Positions 28,833 through 36,344 of a DNA stretch of 64,000 nt are shown here, one piece after another (positions within the stretch are counted from its first letter, which is position 1; each line of letters starts with the position of its first letter). The DNA lies in the NCBI GenBank assembly GCA_038235385.1, contig JBBSTY010000003.1, positions 1 to 64,000 of the forward strand, written 5' to 3'. The position numbers and the translations under genes are program-made. The notes under the pieces are model-generated. The model made no database searches. It was given only the letters and a program-made list of their open reading frames with translations, and was not told the DNA's origin. This DNA is from JBBSTY01 sp038235385 (GTDB lineage Bacteria; Actinomycetota; Acidimicrobiia; Acidimicrobiales; Acidimicrobilacustridaceae).

Positions 28833-29662
28833 GGCGAGACCAGCGCCATGCCGGCGCGGATGGACACGTAGGCGGCGAGCACCAGGAGCAGGCCGACGAA
28901 CCAGCGGACGAGGGTGACCGTGGGTAGGCGGTCCGCGATGTTCTTGCCGACCGACACGCCCAGGAGGGCGGCGATGGTGAACGGGGCGGCGACGCCCCAG
29001 TCGACCGTGGTCGTGCCGATGCGTCCGGCGAGGGCGACGGCGGAGTTGATGGCGATGACGAGGAGCGAGGTGCCGACGGCTTCGGGCATCTCGAAGTCGA
29101 GGGCGAGGACCAGGGCCGGGACGACGACGAACCCGCCGCCGACGCCGAAGAACCCGGTGATGAACCCGACGATCGTGCCGGCGACGAGCACCTTGACGAC
29201 CACAGTGGCGGTCACCTGGGTGCGGGTGGCGACCTGGACGGTTCCGTCTGGCTCGGGTTCTGGGTAGAGCTCGAAGTCTTCGTCGCCGGCGCCGGGTTTG
29301 GTCTGGTTGACCCACATGCGCCACGCCGCGATGACCATGAGTCCGGCGAACGCGAGGAGCAGGACGTTCGGGTCGACGGCGTGGTTGAGGCGGGTGCCGA
29401 TCAGGGACCCGCCGACGCCGGCCAGGCCGAACATGACCCCGGGCAGCACCCGTACCCGGCCGGCGCGCAGGTGGGCGAACATCCCGAACAGTGACGCGGT
29501 GCCGACGACGATGAGCGAGGTCGTGGTCGCGGCCTGGGGGCTTTCGCCCGCGGCGTAGACGAGGATCGGCACGGCCAGGATCGAGCCGCCTCCGCCGAGC
29601 GCCCCGAGGGACACGCCGATGAGGAACCCGAGTGGTGAGACCAGGAGTGCCCGGCCGTTCAT
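28829..29662 (-). CDS. TauE/SafE-family sulfite/sulfonate exporter-like permease
   Basis: A 277-residue membrane protein with about eight helices in two repeats. Each repeat has a Gly-rich entry, GFLIGVSLGALGGGGSILAVPIL and FITGFFGVGGGFVVVPALVL, the TauE/SafE signature. A charged cytoplasmic loop (about 130-155) separates the halves. The family exports sulfite, sulfonates or thiosulfate. The ATG overlaps the rhodanese stop (ATGA) and its stop overlaps the next gene's start, so the three are translated as a unit. An 82-codon upstream frame extension was rejected. Confidence 0.9.
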   Translation of the reverse strand: MNGRALLVSPLGFLIGVSLGALGGGGSILAVPILVYAAGESPQAATTTSLIVVGTASLFGMFAHLRAGRVRVLPGVMFGLAGVGGSLIGTRLNHAVDPNVLLLAFAGLMVIAAWRMWVNQTKPGAGDEDFELYPEPEPDGTVQVATRTQVTATVVVKVLVAGTIVGFITGFFGVGGGFVVVPALVLALDFEMPEAVGTSLLVIAINSAVALAGRIGTTTVDWGVAAPFTIAALLGVSVGKNIADRLPTVTLVRWFVGLLLVLAAYVSIRAGMALVSP

Positions 29663-30024
29663 CGGAGTGTGCCCTTCTTGCCGCGGCTGTTGACCATCGG
29701 TAGACCGGCGGTCTGCCAGGCGGTCATGCCACCGGTGAGGTTGACCGCGTCGAAGCCGGACTTGGTCAACATCTTGGTGGCGCGTGCCGAGCGGGTCCCC
29801 GAGCGACACACCACGACGAGCGTCCGGTCCTCGGGGAGGCGGGCCATCGAGGAGGGCAGACCACGCAGGGGGTGGTGCTTGGCCTTGGGGGCGTGCCCGG
29901 CGTCCCACTCGCTCTTCTCGCGTACGTCGACCAGGACGGCGCCGGAGCGCGTCAGCTCACGAGCTTCGACAGCCCCGATGCTGGAGGTGCGGGAGGCGCC
30001 GAACAGGTCGGACAAGACGCTCAT
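29659..30024 (-). CDS. Rhodanese-like sulfurtransferase
   Basis: A single-domain rhodanese of ~121 residues. The domain shows VEARELTRSGAVLVDVREKSEW, the active-site loop VVCRSGTRS with the persulfide-forming Cys, and LTGGMTAWQTAGLP. It moves sulfane sulfur between thiols and is typical of CstR-controlled operons. The Met at 30024 (MSVLSDLFGA) has a GAAAGG ribosome-binding site. A longer form starting at the ATG 30063, embedded in the operator, is possible as a leaderless product. First gene of the operon rhodanese-TauE-MBL-AhpD-methyltransferase. Confidence 0.9.
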   Translation of the reverse strand: MSVLSDLFGASRTSSIGAVEARELTRSGAVLVDVREKSEWDAGHAPKAKHHPLRGLPSSMARLPEDRTLVVVCRSGTRSARATKMLTKSGFDAVNLTGGMTAWQTAGLPMVNSRGKKGTLR

Positions 30025-30060
30025 GGCGGGCCTTTCGGGTCGGAGGTACGCCACGCAGAA

Positions 30061-30115
30061 CATACCCTAGGGGGTATAGTATTCCTGTTCGGGAACAAAC
30101 CCCCAGGGGTATAGG
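30061..30115. promoter_or_regulatory. Divergent promoter region with two CstR/CsoR-type operators
   Basis: Operator 1 (30063-30077, TACCCTAGGGGGTAT) is identical to the site at 26948. Operator 2 (30099-30112, ACCCCCAGGGGTAT) is a close variant. TATAGT at 30075-30080 and TATAGG at 30110-30115 are plus-strand -10 candidates for the repressor; the minus-strand rhodanese transcript would start across operator 1. Confidence 0.75.
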
Positions 30116-30161
30116 TTCCAATCTTGCGATCGACGACGAGAAGGCAGTAGAGGAGAAGGTC

Positions 30162-30431
30162 ATGGAGCTACCCGAGGATGTCACCGCCGATCTGCGCAAG
30201 CGCCTGCGCCGCGTCGCCGGTCAGGTACAGGGCATCGAGCGGATGCTCGACGAGGGCCGCGAATGCCGCGACATCGTCACCCAGATCTCTGCCGCCAACC
30301 GGGCCCTCGAACAGACCGGTTTCAAGCTCGTCAGTGCCGGGCTCACCTACTGCCTCTCGCACCCCGAAGAGGCCGAAGCCGACGGCTACCCCGTCGGCGA
30401 GGTCGAGAAGATGTTCATGCGTCTCGCCTGA
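30162..30431 (+). CDS. CstR-like persulfide-sensing repressor (CsoR family)
   Basis: An 89-residue all-helical CsoR-family repressor (DLRKRLRRVAGQVQGIERMLDE is the N-terminal DNA-binding helix). Cys35 (GRECRDI) and Cys64 (LTYCLSH) align with the conserved cysteine pair. The intervening His that completes the Cu(I) site of CsoR is Gly60 here, so copper binding is unlikely and the protein fits the CstR branch, which forms interprotein di-, tri- or tetrasulfides. GGAGAAGG provides a good ribosome-binding site for ATG 30162. The divergent sulfur operon and shared operators support persulfide control. Confidence 0.87.
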   Translation: MELPEDVTADLRKRLRRVAGQVQGIERMLDEGRECRDIVTQISAANRALEQTGFKLVSAGLTYCLSHPEEAEADGYPVGEVEKMFMRLA

Positions 30432-30470
30432 CCCCCTCCCGCTGATCCCTCCCCCGAAAGCGACCCCACC

Positions 30471-30851
30471 GTGCACGCCATCGAAACCACCGTCGCCCTA
30501 CCCCTCGACCAGGCAGAAACGGCGCTGCGCGCCGCGCTCGCCGAGCAGGGGTTCGGTGTACTGACCGAGATCGACGTCGCCGCGACCCTCAAAGCCAAGC
30601 TCGGCGTCGACCGCCCCCCGTTGAAGATCCTCGGCGCCTGCAACCCGACCCTCGCCCATCAGGCGCTCGAGCTCGACGCCACCTCCGCCCTGGTCCTGCC
30701 CTGCAACGTCGTGCTCGAACCCGGCGTCGACGGCGGCACCCACATCAGCGCCGTCGACCCCCGCGAGCTCATGCCCGATCCAGCTTTCGCCGACCTCGCG
30801 AGCGGAGCCGCCGAGAAGCTCACGGCGGCCCTGGACGCAGTCAACGCCTGA
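30471..30851 (+). CDS. DUF302 domain protein
   Basis: A 126-residue DUF302 protein: the core shows TEIDVAATLKAKLGVDRPPLKILGACNP followed by LAHQALELDATSALVLPCNVVL, the family's beta-alpha-beta fold. It has Cys residues at GACNP and LPCNV. DUF302 proteins frequently accompany sulfur-oxidation and rhodanese genes and may bind small molecules or act as chaperones, but no activity is established. GTG 30471 is 39 bp after the repressor gene, so both are probably on one transcript. Confidence 0.85.
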   Translation: MHAIETTVALPLDQAETALRAALAEQGFGVLTEIDVAATLKAKLGVDRPPLKILGACNPTLAHQALELDATSALVLPCNVVLEPGVDGGTHISAVDPRELMPDPAFADLASGAAEKLTAALDAVNA

Positions 30852-30876
30852 CAGTGGGGCCGGTTCGACGACGGGC

Positions 30877-31362
30877 TCACCGCTTCGGCCAGAAAGGGAC
30901 GAAGCGCGGGGTGCGCTCGGCGTAGGCCGCGTAGCCCGGATAGCGGTCAGTGAGGTGCTGCTCTTCCCACCGCGCCTTGAGCATGAACCAGGCGATCAGG
31001 GCCACAGTGGCGGCGAGGACAGGGATGCTTGCAGACCGGAGAGTGATGCCGACGGTGAGGGCGATGATGCCGGCGTAGATCGGGTGACGCACGAAGCGGT
31101 ACAGGCCCCGGACCTTCAACTCGCCGCGCGGGACCGGCGTGGGCAGTGGCGTGAGGGAGCGGCCGAGGTTCACGATCGCCGCGAGCAACACCGCCGCGCC
31201 GATCCCCTCGAGCCCGAACGCGACGGTGTTCAGCCACCCGGGCACGGACCACGCACTGCCCGGCGCAAGCACCACGATCACGAGCAGCAGGACGAACTGC
31301 ACCGTGACGAACAGCCACGCCAAGGCCGTGTCGCGCGGGTTGTCGGCCGTCAGCAAGCCCAT
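30877..31362 (-). CDS. Isoprenylcysteine carboxyl methyltransferase-like (ICMT/PEMT) membrane protein
   Basis: A 161-residue membrane protein with about four helices (WLFVTVQFVLLLVIVVLA, TVAFGLEGIGAAVLLAAIV, IYAGIIALTVGITL). The C-terminal SAM-binding signature of ICMT/PEMT-like enzymes is present: GLYRFVRHPIYAGI near residue 95 and the final EEQHLTDRYPGYAAYAERTPRFVPF. Family members methylate lipids or thiols. The start is uncertain: ATG 31362 was taken, but an in-frame GTG ~16 codons upstream is possible. It converges with DUF302, leaving 25 bp between stops. Confidence 0.78.
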   Translation of the reverse strand: MGLLTADNPRDTALAWLFVTVQFVLLLVIVVLAPGSAWSVPGWLNTVAFGLEGIGAAVLLAAIVNLGRSLTPLPTPVPRGELKVRGLYRFVRHPIYAGIIALTVGITLRSASIPVLAATVALIAWFMLKARWEEQHLTDRYPGYAAYAERTPRFVPFWPKR

Positions 31363-31724
31363 CAGCTGCCAGCCGAACCCATGGCGGTGGTCCGGGACCC
31401 AGCTGGTGCCCACGCAACAGGCTCGGCGAAGCGGTTCATCTGTTGTCTCCTCCCTCGGCACGGCACGCTCAGCGCCAGGTCCGCGCCACGCCCGATTCGG
31501 GCGAGTTGGCGGTAGCGCCGGCCCTGCTGGCGACCTGGGATGCCGAGCAGGACGCGTGCGCAGGTCGGGGTGTCGCCTGGTCGGCCTATCGCAACGGGGG
31601 CGTGGCCGAGCTTCGCAGCATCGTGGCCGAGTTGGCCTCTGGCCTCGGTGGCGCCGACCTCGACCGGTGACCACGCCGGTCGACGCTGGCAGCATCGGTC
31701 GGCGGCGGTCCCGGTCGCGTGCGG
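31363..31724. other. Unassigned gap between ICMT-like and alcohol dehydrogenase genes
   Basis: A 75-codon plus-strand frame (31443-31670; WDAEQDACAGRGVAW) has no recognised motif and is not called with confidence. CGACCGG/CCGGTCG (31660-31681) can form a 7-bp hairpin just after it. The stretch is probably mobile-region debris with a promoter for the ICMT-like gene. Confidence 0.35.
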
Positions 31725-32768
31725 TCAGGTCCGGGTGAGGATGACCTTGAGGGCGCCGGTGTCGACGGCGCGGGCGAACACGTCGTAGGCCTCGTCGAAC
31801 TGGTCCATCGTGAAGTGGTGGGTGATGAAACGATCGGTGTCGACCTGATGCCCCTGCGCCAAGCGCAACAGGGTGGGTGTCGAGTACGTGTCGACGAGGC
31901 CCGTCGTGATGGTGACGTTGCGGATCCACAGCTCCTCGAGGTGCAACGTGACGGGCTGGCCGTGCACCCCGATGTTCGCGATGTGCCCGCCCGGGCGAGC
32001 CAGCGCCGCGGCGAGCTCGAACGTGGCCGGCACACCGACGGCTTCGATGGCGACGTCGGCACCCAGGCCGCCGGTGAGGTCGCGCACGATCTGGAGCGCG
32101 TCTTCGCGGCTGTTGTTGATCACGATGTCTGCACCGAACGTCTTGGCGGCCTCGAGCCGGCTGTCGGCCATGTCGATCGCGATCACGTGCGCCGGACTGA
32201 ACAGGCGGGCGCCCATCATCGCGGAGAGGCCGATCGGGCCGGAACCGACGACGGCGACGACGTCACCGGGTTGCACCTGACCGTTGAGGACCCCGACCTC
32301 GTAGCCGGTGGGGAGGATGTCGGCCAGCATCAGCAGTTGCTCGTCGGACACCCCCGCGGGCACGGCGTAGGTCGAGGTGTCGGCGAACGGGACGCGTACC
32401 TTCTCAGCCTGGGTGCCGTCGATCTTGTGACCGAGGATCCAACCGCCGCCGCCGAGGCACTGGCCGTAGCTGCCGTCACGGCAGTACCGACACGCCCCGC
32501 AGGCGGTGATGCAAGAGACCAGCACCCGGTCGCCGACCTTGACGTTCTTGACGCCCGAGCCGACGGACTCGACCGTGCCGACCGCTTCGTGGCCGAGGAT
32601 GCGGCCGTCGGTCACCGCCGCGACATCCCCCTTGAGGATGTGGAGATCGGTGCCGCAGATCGTGACGACGTCGACGCGCACGATGGCGTCGGTGTCATCG
32701 ACGATGACCGGATCGGGAACTTCTTCCCAGGCCTTCTGGCCCGGACCGTGGTAGACGACAGCGCGCAC
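31725..32768 (-). CDS. Zinc-dependent alcohol dehydrogenase (formaldehyde-dehydrogenase-like MDR)
   Basis: A 347-residue medium-chain dehydrogenase. Catalytic zinc ligands are in TICGTDLHIL and GHEAVGTVESVG, and the structural-zinc Cys cluster is CGACRYCRDGSYGQC. The Rossmann motif VVGSGPIGLSAMMGARL near residue 170 binds NAD(P). VRAVVYHGPGQKAWEEVPDP from the GTG at 32768 is the usual N-terminus. The sequence type (glutathione/mycothiol-independent, threonine- or alcohol-dehydrogenase-like) does not fix the substrate. The gene is monocistronic within the mobile zone. Confidence 0.9.
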   Translation of the reverse strand: MRAVVYHGPGQKAWEEVPDPVIVDDTDAIVRVDVVTICGTDLHILKGDVAAVTDGRILGHEAVGTVESVGSGVKNVKVGDRVLVSCITACGACRYCRDGSYGQCLGGGGWILGHKIDGTQAEKVRVPFADTSTYAVPAGVSDEQLLMLADILPTGYEVGVLNGQVQPGDVVAVVGSGPIGLSAMMGARLFSPAHVIAIDMADSRLEAAKTFGADIVINNSREDALQIVRDLTGGLGADVAIEAVGVPATFELAAALARPGGHIANIGVHGQPVTLHLEELWIRNVTITTGLVDTYSTPTLLRLAQGHQVDTDRFITHHFTMDQFDEAYDVFARAVDTGALKVILTRT

Positions 32769-32896
32769 GGGCTTTCCCCCTACGTCGAGATGGTGTTCGT
32801 CTCCACCGTACGAATACCGCCCGCTCGTCAACAGAGCAGAACGTCCCGACCCCGCAGGGATCACGAAGGAAGTGATCCGGTCGGGGTTGGAGCGGG

Positions 32897-33062
32897 TCAG
32901 TGGGAGAAGTGGATGGTGGGCAGGATCCGGCCGAGCCAGGCAGGGAGCCACCAGTTGCGGTCATCGAGCAGCCCCATGAGCGATGGGACGAGCATCATGC
33001 GCACCACGGTCGCGTCGAGGAGCACGGCGACGGCGAGGGTGACGCCGAGCTGCGGCGACCAA
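32897..33062 (-). pseudogene. MmpL/RND transporter C-terminal remnant
   Basis: The frame reads QLGVTLAVAVLLDATVVRMM, then LVPSLMGLLDDRNWWLPAWL before a stop at 32897. This is the last transmembrane helix and tail of an MmpL-family transporter, including the conserved DRNWWLP. Only about 55 of the usual 700+ residues remain; the upstream sequence switches to unrelated DNA near 33062. The gene is dead here. Confidence 0.78.
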
Positions 33063-33479
33063 CCGCATGAGCATCACCCGGCGGCGCCGGCGCACCGAGA
33101 ACCGGGCAGGGGTACGAAGTCCACCCGGAACCCGATGGGTACCTCTCGCTGCCGGCGAGCCAACCCAACCCCGTCACGACATCCCCCGCCCGAAGCGCGA
33201 CGGGGGCGGGCGCATGAACACGAAGGTGAGGCCAACGGAGACGACAGGAACGACGCAGAGGCCGATGAGCCAGATTCGAAGCAGCCTCGGCCGCCTACGG
33301 TGGGCGGGGGAGAGGTCCACTGATGCCACGCTGGCGGCCGCCTCACCGCTCACCGCCACTCGGCGAGTCTGCCGCAGATCCACGGGCAGACCCGGAACAA
33401 GCGAACGTGTCCCGGGCGTCGGCATCGCCTCTCTGGGTCGGCCAAGCGGCGCCTCACGACTTCCTGGTCAGTCGGCACC
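33063..33479. other. Decayed region between MmpL and integrase remnants
   Basis: About 420 bp flanked by two gene fossils. Nothing here is clearly a gene; the only candidate is the minus-strand frame at 33174-33425, listed separately. Confidence 0.4.
33174..33425 (-). CDS. Possible small single-span membrane protein
   Basis: An 83-residue minus-strand frame with a basic stretch (AHRRRPRLLRIW) leading into one hydrophobic segment (LIGLCVVPVVSVGLTFVFM) and a short charged C-terminus, a plausible type II membrane topology. No family is recognised and there is no strong ribosome-binding site. It sits between two pseudogene fragments, so it could be chance or residue of a larger gene. Confidence 0.3.
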   Translation of the reverse strand: MPTPGTRSLVPGLPVDLRQTRRVAVSGEAAASVASVDLSPAHRRRPRLLRIWLIGLCVVPVVSVGLTFVFMRPPPSRFGRGMS

Positions 33480-33686
33480 TCACATTCGCGATGCCCTCAG
33501 CACGCGATCAAGGGCCGAGGCGATCGCGACATCTCGCTCGCGCGTCGCGTGCTGGTAGCGCATCGCAGCCGGGGAGCTGGCGTGGCCGAGGCGGTGCATG
33601 AGCTCCTTGGGGCCGGCGCCGGTGCTGGCCGCGAGCGTCCCCGCGAGATGGCGGAGGTCGTGGAGGTGGACATCGTCGAGGCCCCG
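33480..33686 (-). pseudogene. Integrase catalytic-domain second half
   Basis: The minus-strand frame reads LDDVHLHDLRHLAGTLAAST, then ELMHRLGHASSPAAMRYQHAT to a native stop at 33480. It holds the HxLRH, GH and nucleophilic Tyr boxes of a tyrosine recombinase. The Arg/Lys half is missing upstream. It complements the fragment at 26497-26774, which carries just that half. Confidence 0.8.
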
Positions 33687-33760
33687 AAGACTCGGGCGCT
33701 ACCTCGCCGGCGTCGTCGACACTTGGGAACCCCGTCAGGGCTGTCTGAGCATCGCTCGGG

Positions 33761-34225
33761 GTGACCGAGGGGACGGTGCGTCGCGTCGTGCACCCGGCCG
33801 GCGGTTCCCACGACTACCACGACCAGCTCGTGCTCCCGCTCATCAGCAACGCGCTGGCGACAGCCGGCATCGACGCCGTCGTGATCCCCGGCGACGAGGC
33901 AACCCCTGGATTCGCCACCTTCCAGATCCACACCGCCGACGGCCACCCGCTACTGCTGCGGATCAACCCATCACTGATCCGAGGCACCGAAGCGACGCCG
34001 CTGCTTCCCCTGAACGAGGCCGATGGGCTGACCGTGCGCACCGTCGCGGGCGTCGACGTGATGCTGCTGTCGAGCCCAGGGCCGACATCGGTCCCGGTCG
34101 TGTACCAGGCCCTGTTCCAATGCGGCGGACTGGACTGGAACCTGACCCCGGCAACCCGCGGGCCGGACGTCGAACAGCCGTCCATCGAACTGGTCGAGGC
34201 GATGGCCCGCGAGCTCCCCTGCTGA
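33761..34225 (+). CDS. Hypothetical protein
   Basis: A 154-residue soluble protein I do not recognise. It has alternating hydrophobic strands (LVLPLISNALATAGIDAVVIPG, FQIHTADGHPLLLRINPSL, TVRTVAGVDVMLLSSPG) and two Cys near the C-terminus (FQCGGLDW, LPC). No signal peptide or membrane helix. The GTG start at 33761 follows CGCTCGGG only; no clear Shine-Dalgarno is seen. Codon usage is like the core genes and the frame is unbroken, so it is probably real, but it lies next to mobile-element debris. Confidence 0.6.
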   Translation: MTEGTVRRVVHPAGGSHDYHDQLVLPLISNALATAGIDAVVIPGDEATPGFATFQIHTADGHPLLLRINPSLIRGTEATPLLPLNEADGLTVRTVAGVDVMLLSSPGPTSVPVVYQALFQCGGLDWNLTPATRGPDVEQPSIELVEAMARELPC

Positions 34226-34411
34226 CCCTCCGGCACCCATCGACGATCCCGCAAGCATCCCGCGTCCGCCGCCGTTCGCCTCGGTCCACCGAGCCCCCGA
34301 ACGGCTGAGGAACGGCCACAGACGGTCGCTCAGTGCTCGAAGGCGCGGCCGGTGACCGTGCTCACCCGCTGGTTGCTCGGGACCAGGCCTTTCAGACCAG
34401 GCCGGCTCCCA

Positions 34412-35587
34412 TCAGCCGGTGAACCGGGGTGACGTCCGAACCGCCGTCGCCGCCGTCGCGATCGACCGGGCCGGCACCGCCGGGTGTGACGAGACGGACG
34501 ACGATGTCGTTGCCATCGATGTCACCGATGTCGTGGCCGGAGCCGCAGTGGTCGTGGTGGTCGGGTCGGGAGTCAGGTCGAGGCGCCCGATGCGGTTCGA
34601 CTCCGTGAACCAGATCGCCCCGTCGGGGCCGCTCACCGGGGTGCTGGGCCCGCTGTCGGGTTGGGGAAGCGGGTAGACGGTCAGTGCGCCTCCCACGGAG
34701 ATCCGGCTGATCGTGTTGCCACCCTGGGCCACGACCCAGAGGTTGCCGTCGGGGCCGGCGGTGATGCCGCTGAGCAGGTCACCGGCAGCGCTGGCGTCGT
34801 ACGACGCGGTGACGGTTCCGGCGGTGGTCATGCGGGCGACCCGCTCGGGACCACCGAGGACCATCCAGAGCGCGCCGTCGGGGCCGGTCGTGATGGTGTA
34901 GGGGTCGGAGCCCCCGCCGGTCGGATGCTCGTTCAGGCCGGCGAGGGGGTCCGGGGTGGACGGAGCGAAGCGTCCGACCCGATCGGCATCCTGCTCGGTG
35001 AACCACAGCGCGCCGTCGGGTCCCGTGACGATGTCGGTGGGGAAGCTGTTCGCCGTGGGAACGGGGTACTCGGTGATCGTCGCCCCCGGATCGGCAGCGG
35101 CCGGATCGATGCGCCCGATCTGGTTGCCCGTGCTCTCGGCGAACCACATCGCACCGTCGGACGCCGCCGTGATCCCGAGGGGGTAGCCGTCCGCACTCGG
35201 GAGGTCGTACAGATCGATGGCGCCGACCGTGGTGACGCGGCCGATCTTGTCCGCGTCCGCGTCGTAGGTGAACCAGAGGTTGCCGTCGGGCCCGGACGCG
35301 ATCGCGTGGGGTTGACCGCTGCCGTCGATCGGGAACGTCGACACGACACCGTCGGTCGTGATGCGCCCGATGGCGTCGGCGCCGAGCTCGGTGAACCACA
35401 AGGCCCCGTCGCTCCCCCCCACCCTGTCCGAGGCCCGCACGTCACCGACGCCGAGGTCGAACTCGGTGATGGCCCCGAGCGCACCGACCGGCGGTGAGGC
35501 AGTTGCAACGACCAGCGTCGCCGCCAGCGCCGCTGCGGACAGGGCCACCACGCGTCGGCGAGCAGCGCAGATCTCGGGGAAGGTCAT
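34412..35587 (-). CDS. Secreted Vgb-like beta-propeller protein
   Basis: A 391-residue exported protein. A signal peptide (RRRVVALSAAALAATLVVATASPPVGA) is followed by about seven repeats of a streptogramin-lyase/NHL-type motif, each with GPDGxLWFTE-like sequence (ASGPDGNLWFT, TGPDGALWFTEQDADRVGR, SGPDGAIWFTESNRIGR). The C-terminus is a Thr/Ser-rich linker ending in SPRFTG. Virginiamycin B lyase has this fold, but secretion and the tail argue for a surface or extracellular role instead. A GCAGGAG ribosome-binding site precedes ATG 35587. Its promoter region contains an inverted repeat at 35644. Confidence 0.82.
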   Translation of the reverse strand: MTFPEICAARRRVVALSAAALAATLVVATASPPVGALGAITEFDLGVGDVRASDRVGGSDGALWFTELGADAIGRITTDGVVSTFPIDGSGQPHAIASGPDGNLWFTYDADADKIGRVTTVGAIDLYDLPSADGYPLGITAASDGAMWFAESTGNQIGRIDPAAADPGATITEYPVPTANSFPTDIVTGPDGALWFTEQDADRVGRFAPSTPDPLAGLNEHPTGGGSDPYTITTGPDGALWMVLGGPERVARMTTAGTVTASYDASAAGDLLSGITAGPDGNLWVVAQGGNTISRISVGGALTVYPLPQPDSGPSTPVSGPDGAIWFTESNRIGRLDLTPDPTTTTTAAPATTSVTSMATTSSSVSSHPAVPARSIATAATAVRTSPRFTG

Positions 35588-35643
35588 GGTGCTCCTGCAA
35601 TCGCGGTCGGGGCGCCACCATCGCAAACCCTTGACATCATCAC

Positions 35644-35662
35644 CTGAGTAACGGGTACTCAG
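35644..35662. promoter_or_regulatory. Inverted repeat in the divergent propeller/glutaredoxin promoter region
   Basis: CTGAGTA-N5-TACTCAG is a perfect 7-bp inverted repeat with a 5-bp spacer, 57 bp upstream of the propeller gene and ~190 bp upstream of the glutaredoxin-like gene. Size and symmetry suit a dimeric repressor; the regulator is unknown. Confidence 0.55.
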
Positions 35663-35853
35663 TTGTCGTCGTCCACGAGTCGTCACCGAGGTTGTGGCCT
35701 TGGAGCGCCCTCGTCCGGCGGGCGCGCGGGCGCGCGATGGCGCGCCTCCCGACGTCCGTACCGCTGCGCGTGCGCGGCCCGACCGATCGATCGATCGATG
35801 TCGTGATGACCCCGGGAGCGCAGCGAGGGAAGAGACGGGGTCGGCGCAGGGTT

Positions 35854-36252
35854 GTGGTGGACGTGGATGACGAGACGGACGCACTCGAACCAACCGGTCC
35901 GGCCGAGGCGGTCGACGGGCCAGGGGATCACCGACCGACGGTGACCATCTACTGGCGACCCGGGTGCGTGTTCTGCGCGCTGCTGATGCGTCGGCTCCAC
36001 AAGCTCGGGGTCCCGTCGGTCGACGTCGACATCTGGTCCGACCCCGACGCGGCCGCGTTCGTGCGCCAGCACGCCCGAGGTAACGAGACCGTGCCGACCG
36101 TCGACATCGACGGCACCGTCCTGGTCAACCCGTCGGCGGACGAGGTCGTCGCCACGGCTGCGGCGGCTGGCATCGAGCTCCCGGATCCGCCCGCGCGCTG
36201 GTGGCAGCGAGGACCCACCGGTTCACCCTCCCCCACCACCGACGCGGGCTGA
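35854..36252 (+). CDS. Glutaredoxin/mycoredoxin-like thiol-disulfide protein
   Basis: A ~132-residue protein. The thioredoxin-fold domain begins TVTIYWRPGCVFCALLMRRL with a CVFC active site, and continues VPSVDVDIWSDPDAA, the cis-Pro VPTVDIDG and a last helix. Actinobacterial mycoredoxins have the same layout with CGYC or similar; this one probably reduces mycothiol mixed disulfides, an inference. The acidic N-terminal ~30 residues are extra. The start is uncertain: GTG 35854 lies in a run of three possible GTG/GTC codons, and an ATG at 35806 is in frame. Confidence 0.75.
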   Translation: MVDVDDETDALEPTGPAEAVDGPGDHRPTVTIYWRPGCVFCALLMRRLHKLGVPSVDVDIWSDPDAAAFVRQHARGNETVPTVDIDGTVLVNPSADEVVATAAAAGIELPDPPARWWQRGPTGSPSPTTDAG

Positions 36253-36344
36253 AGGAGCGAACCAGCACCTGCTCGACCCGACGTGCGGCGCGTCGCCGAC
36301 CGTCGAGCGGTGCTGGCAGCGGATGCCGGCGGCACCCGACGTGA

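Noticed and set aside
29659..30063. Longer rhodanese starting at the operator-embedded ATG
   Set aside because: The internal Met at 30024 has a ribosome-binding site and fits the domain start; the longer form is noted as possible only.
31443..31670. 75-codon plus-strand frame between ICMT-like and ADH genes
   Set aside because: No recognised motif or start signal; in a debris-rich region.
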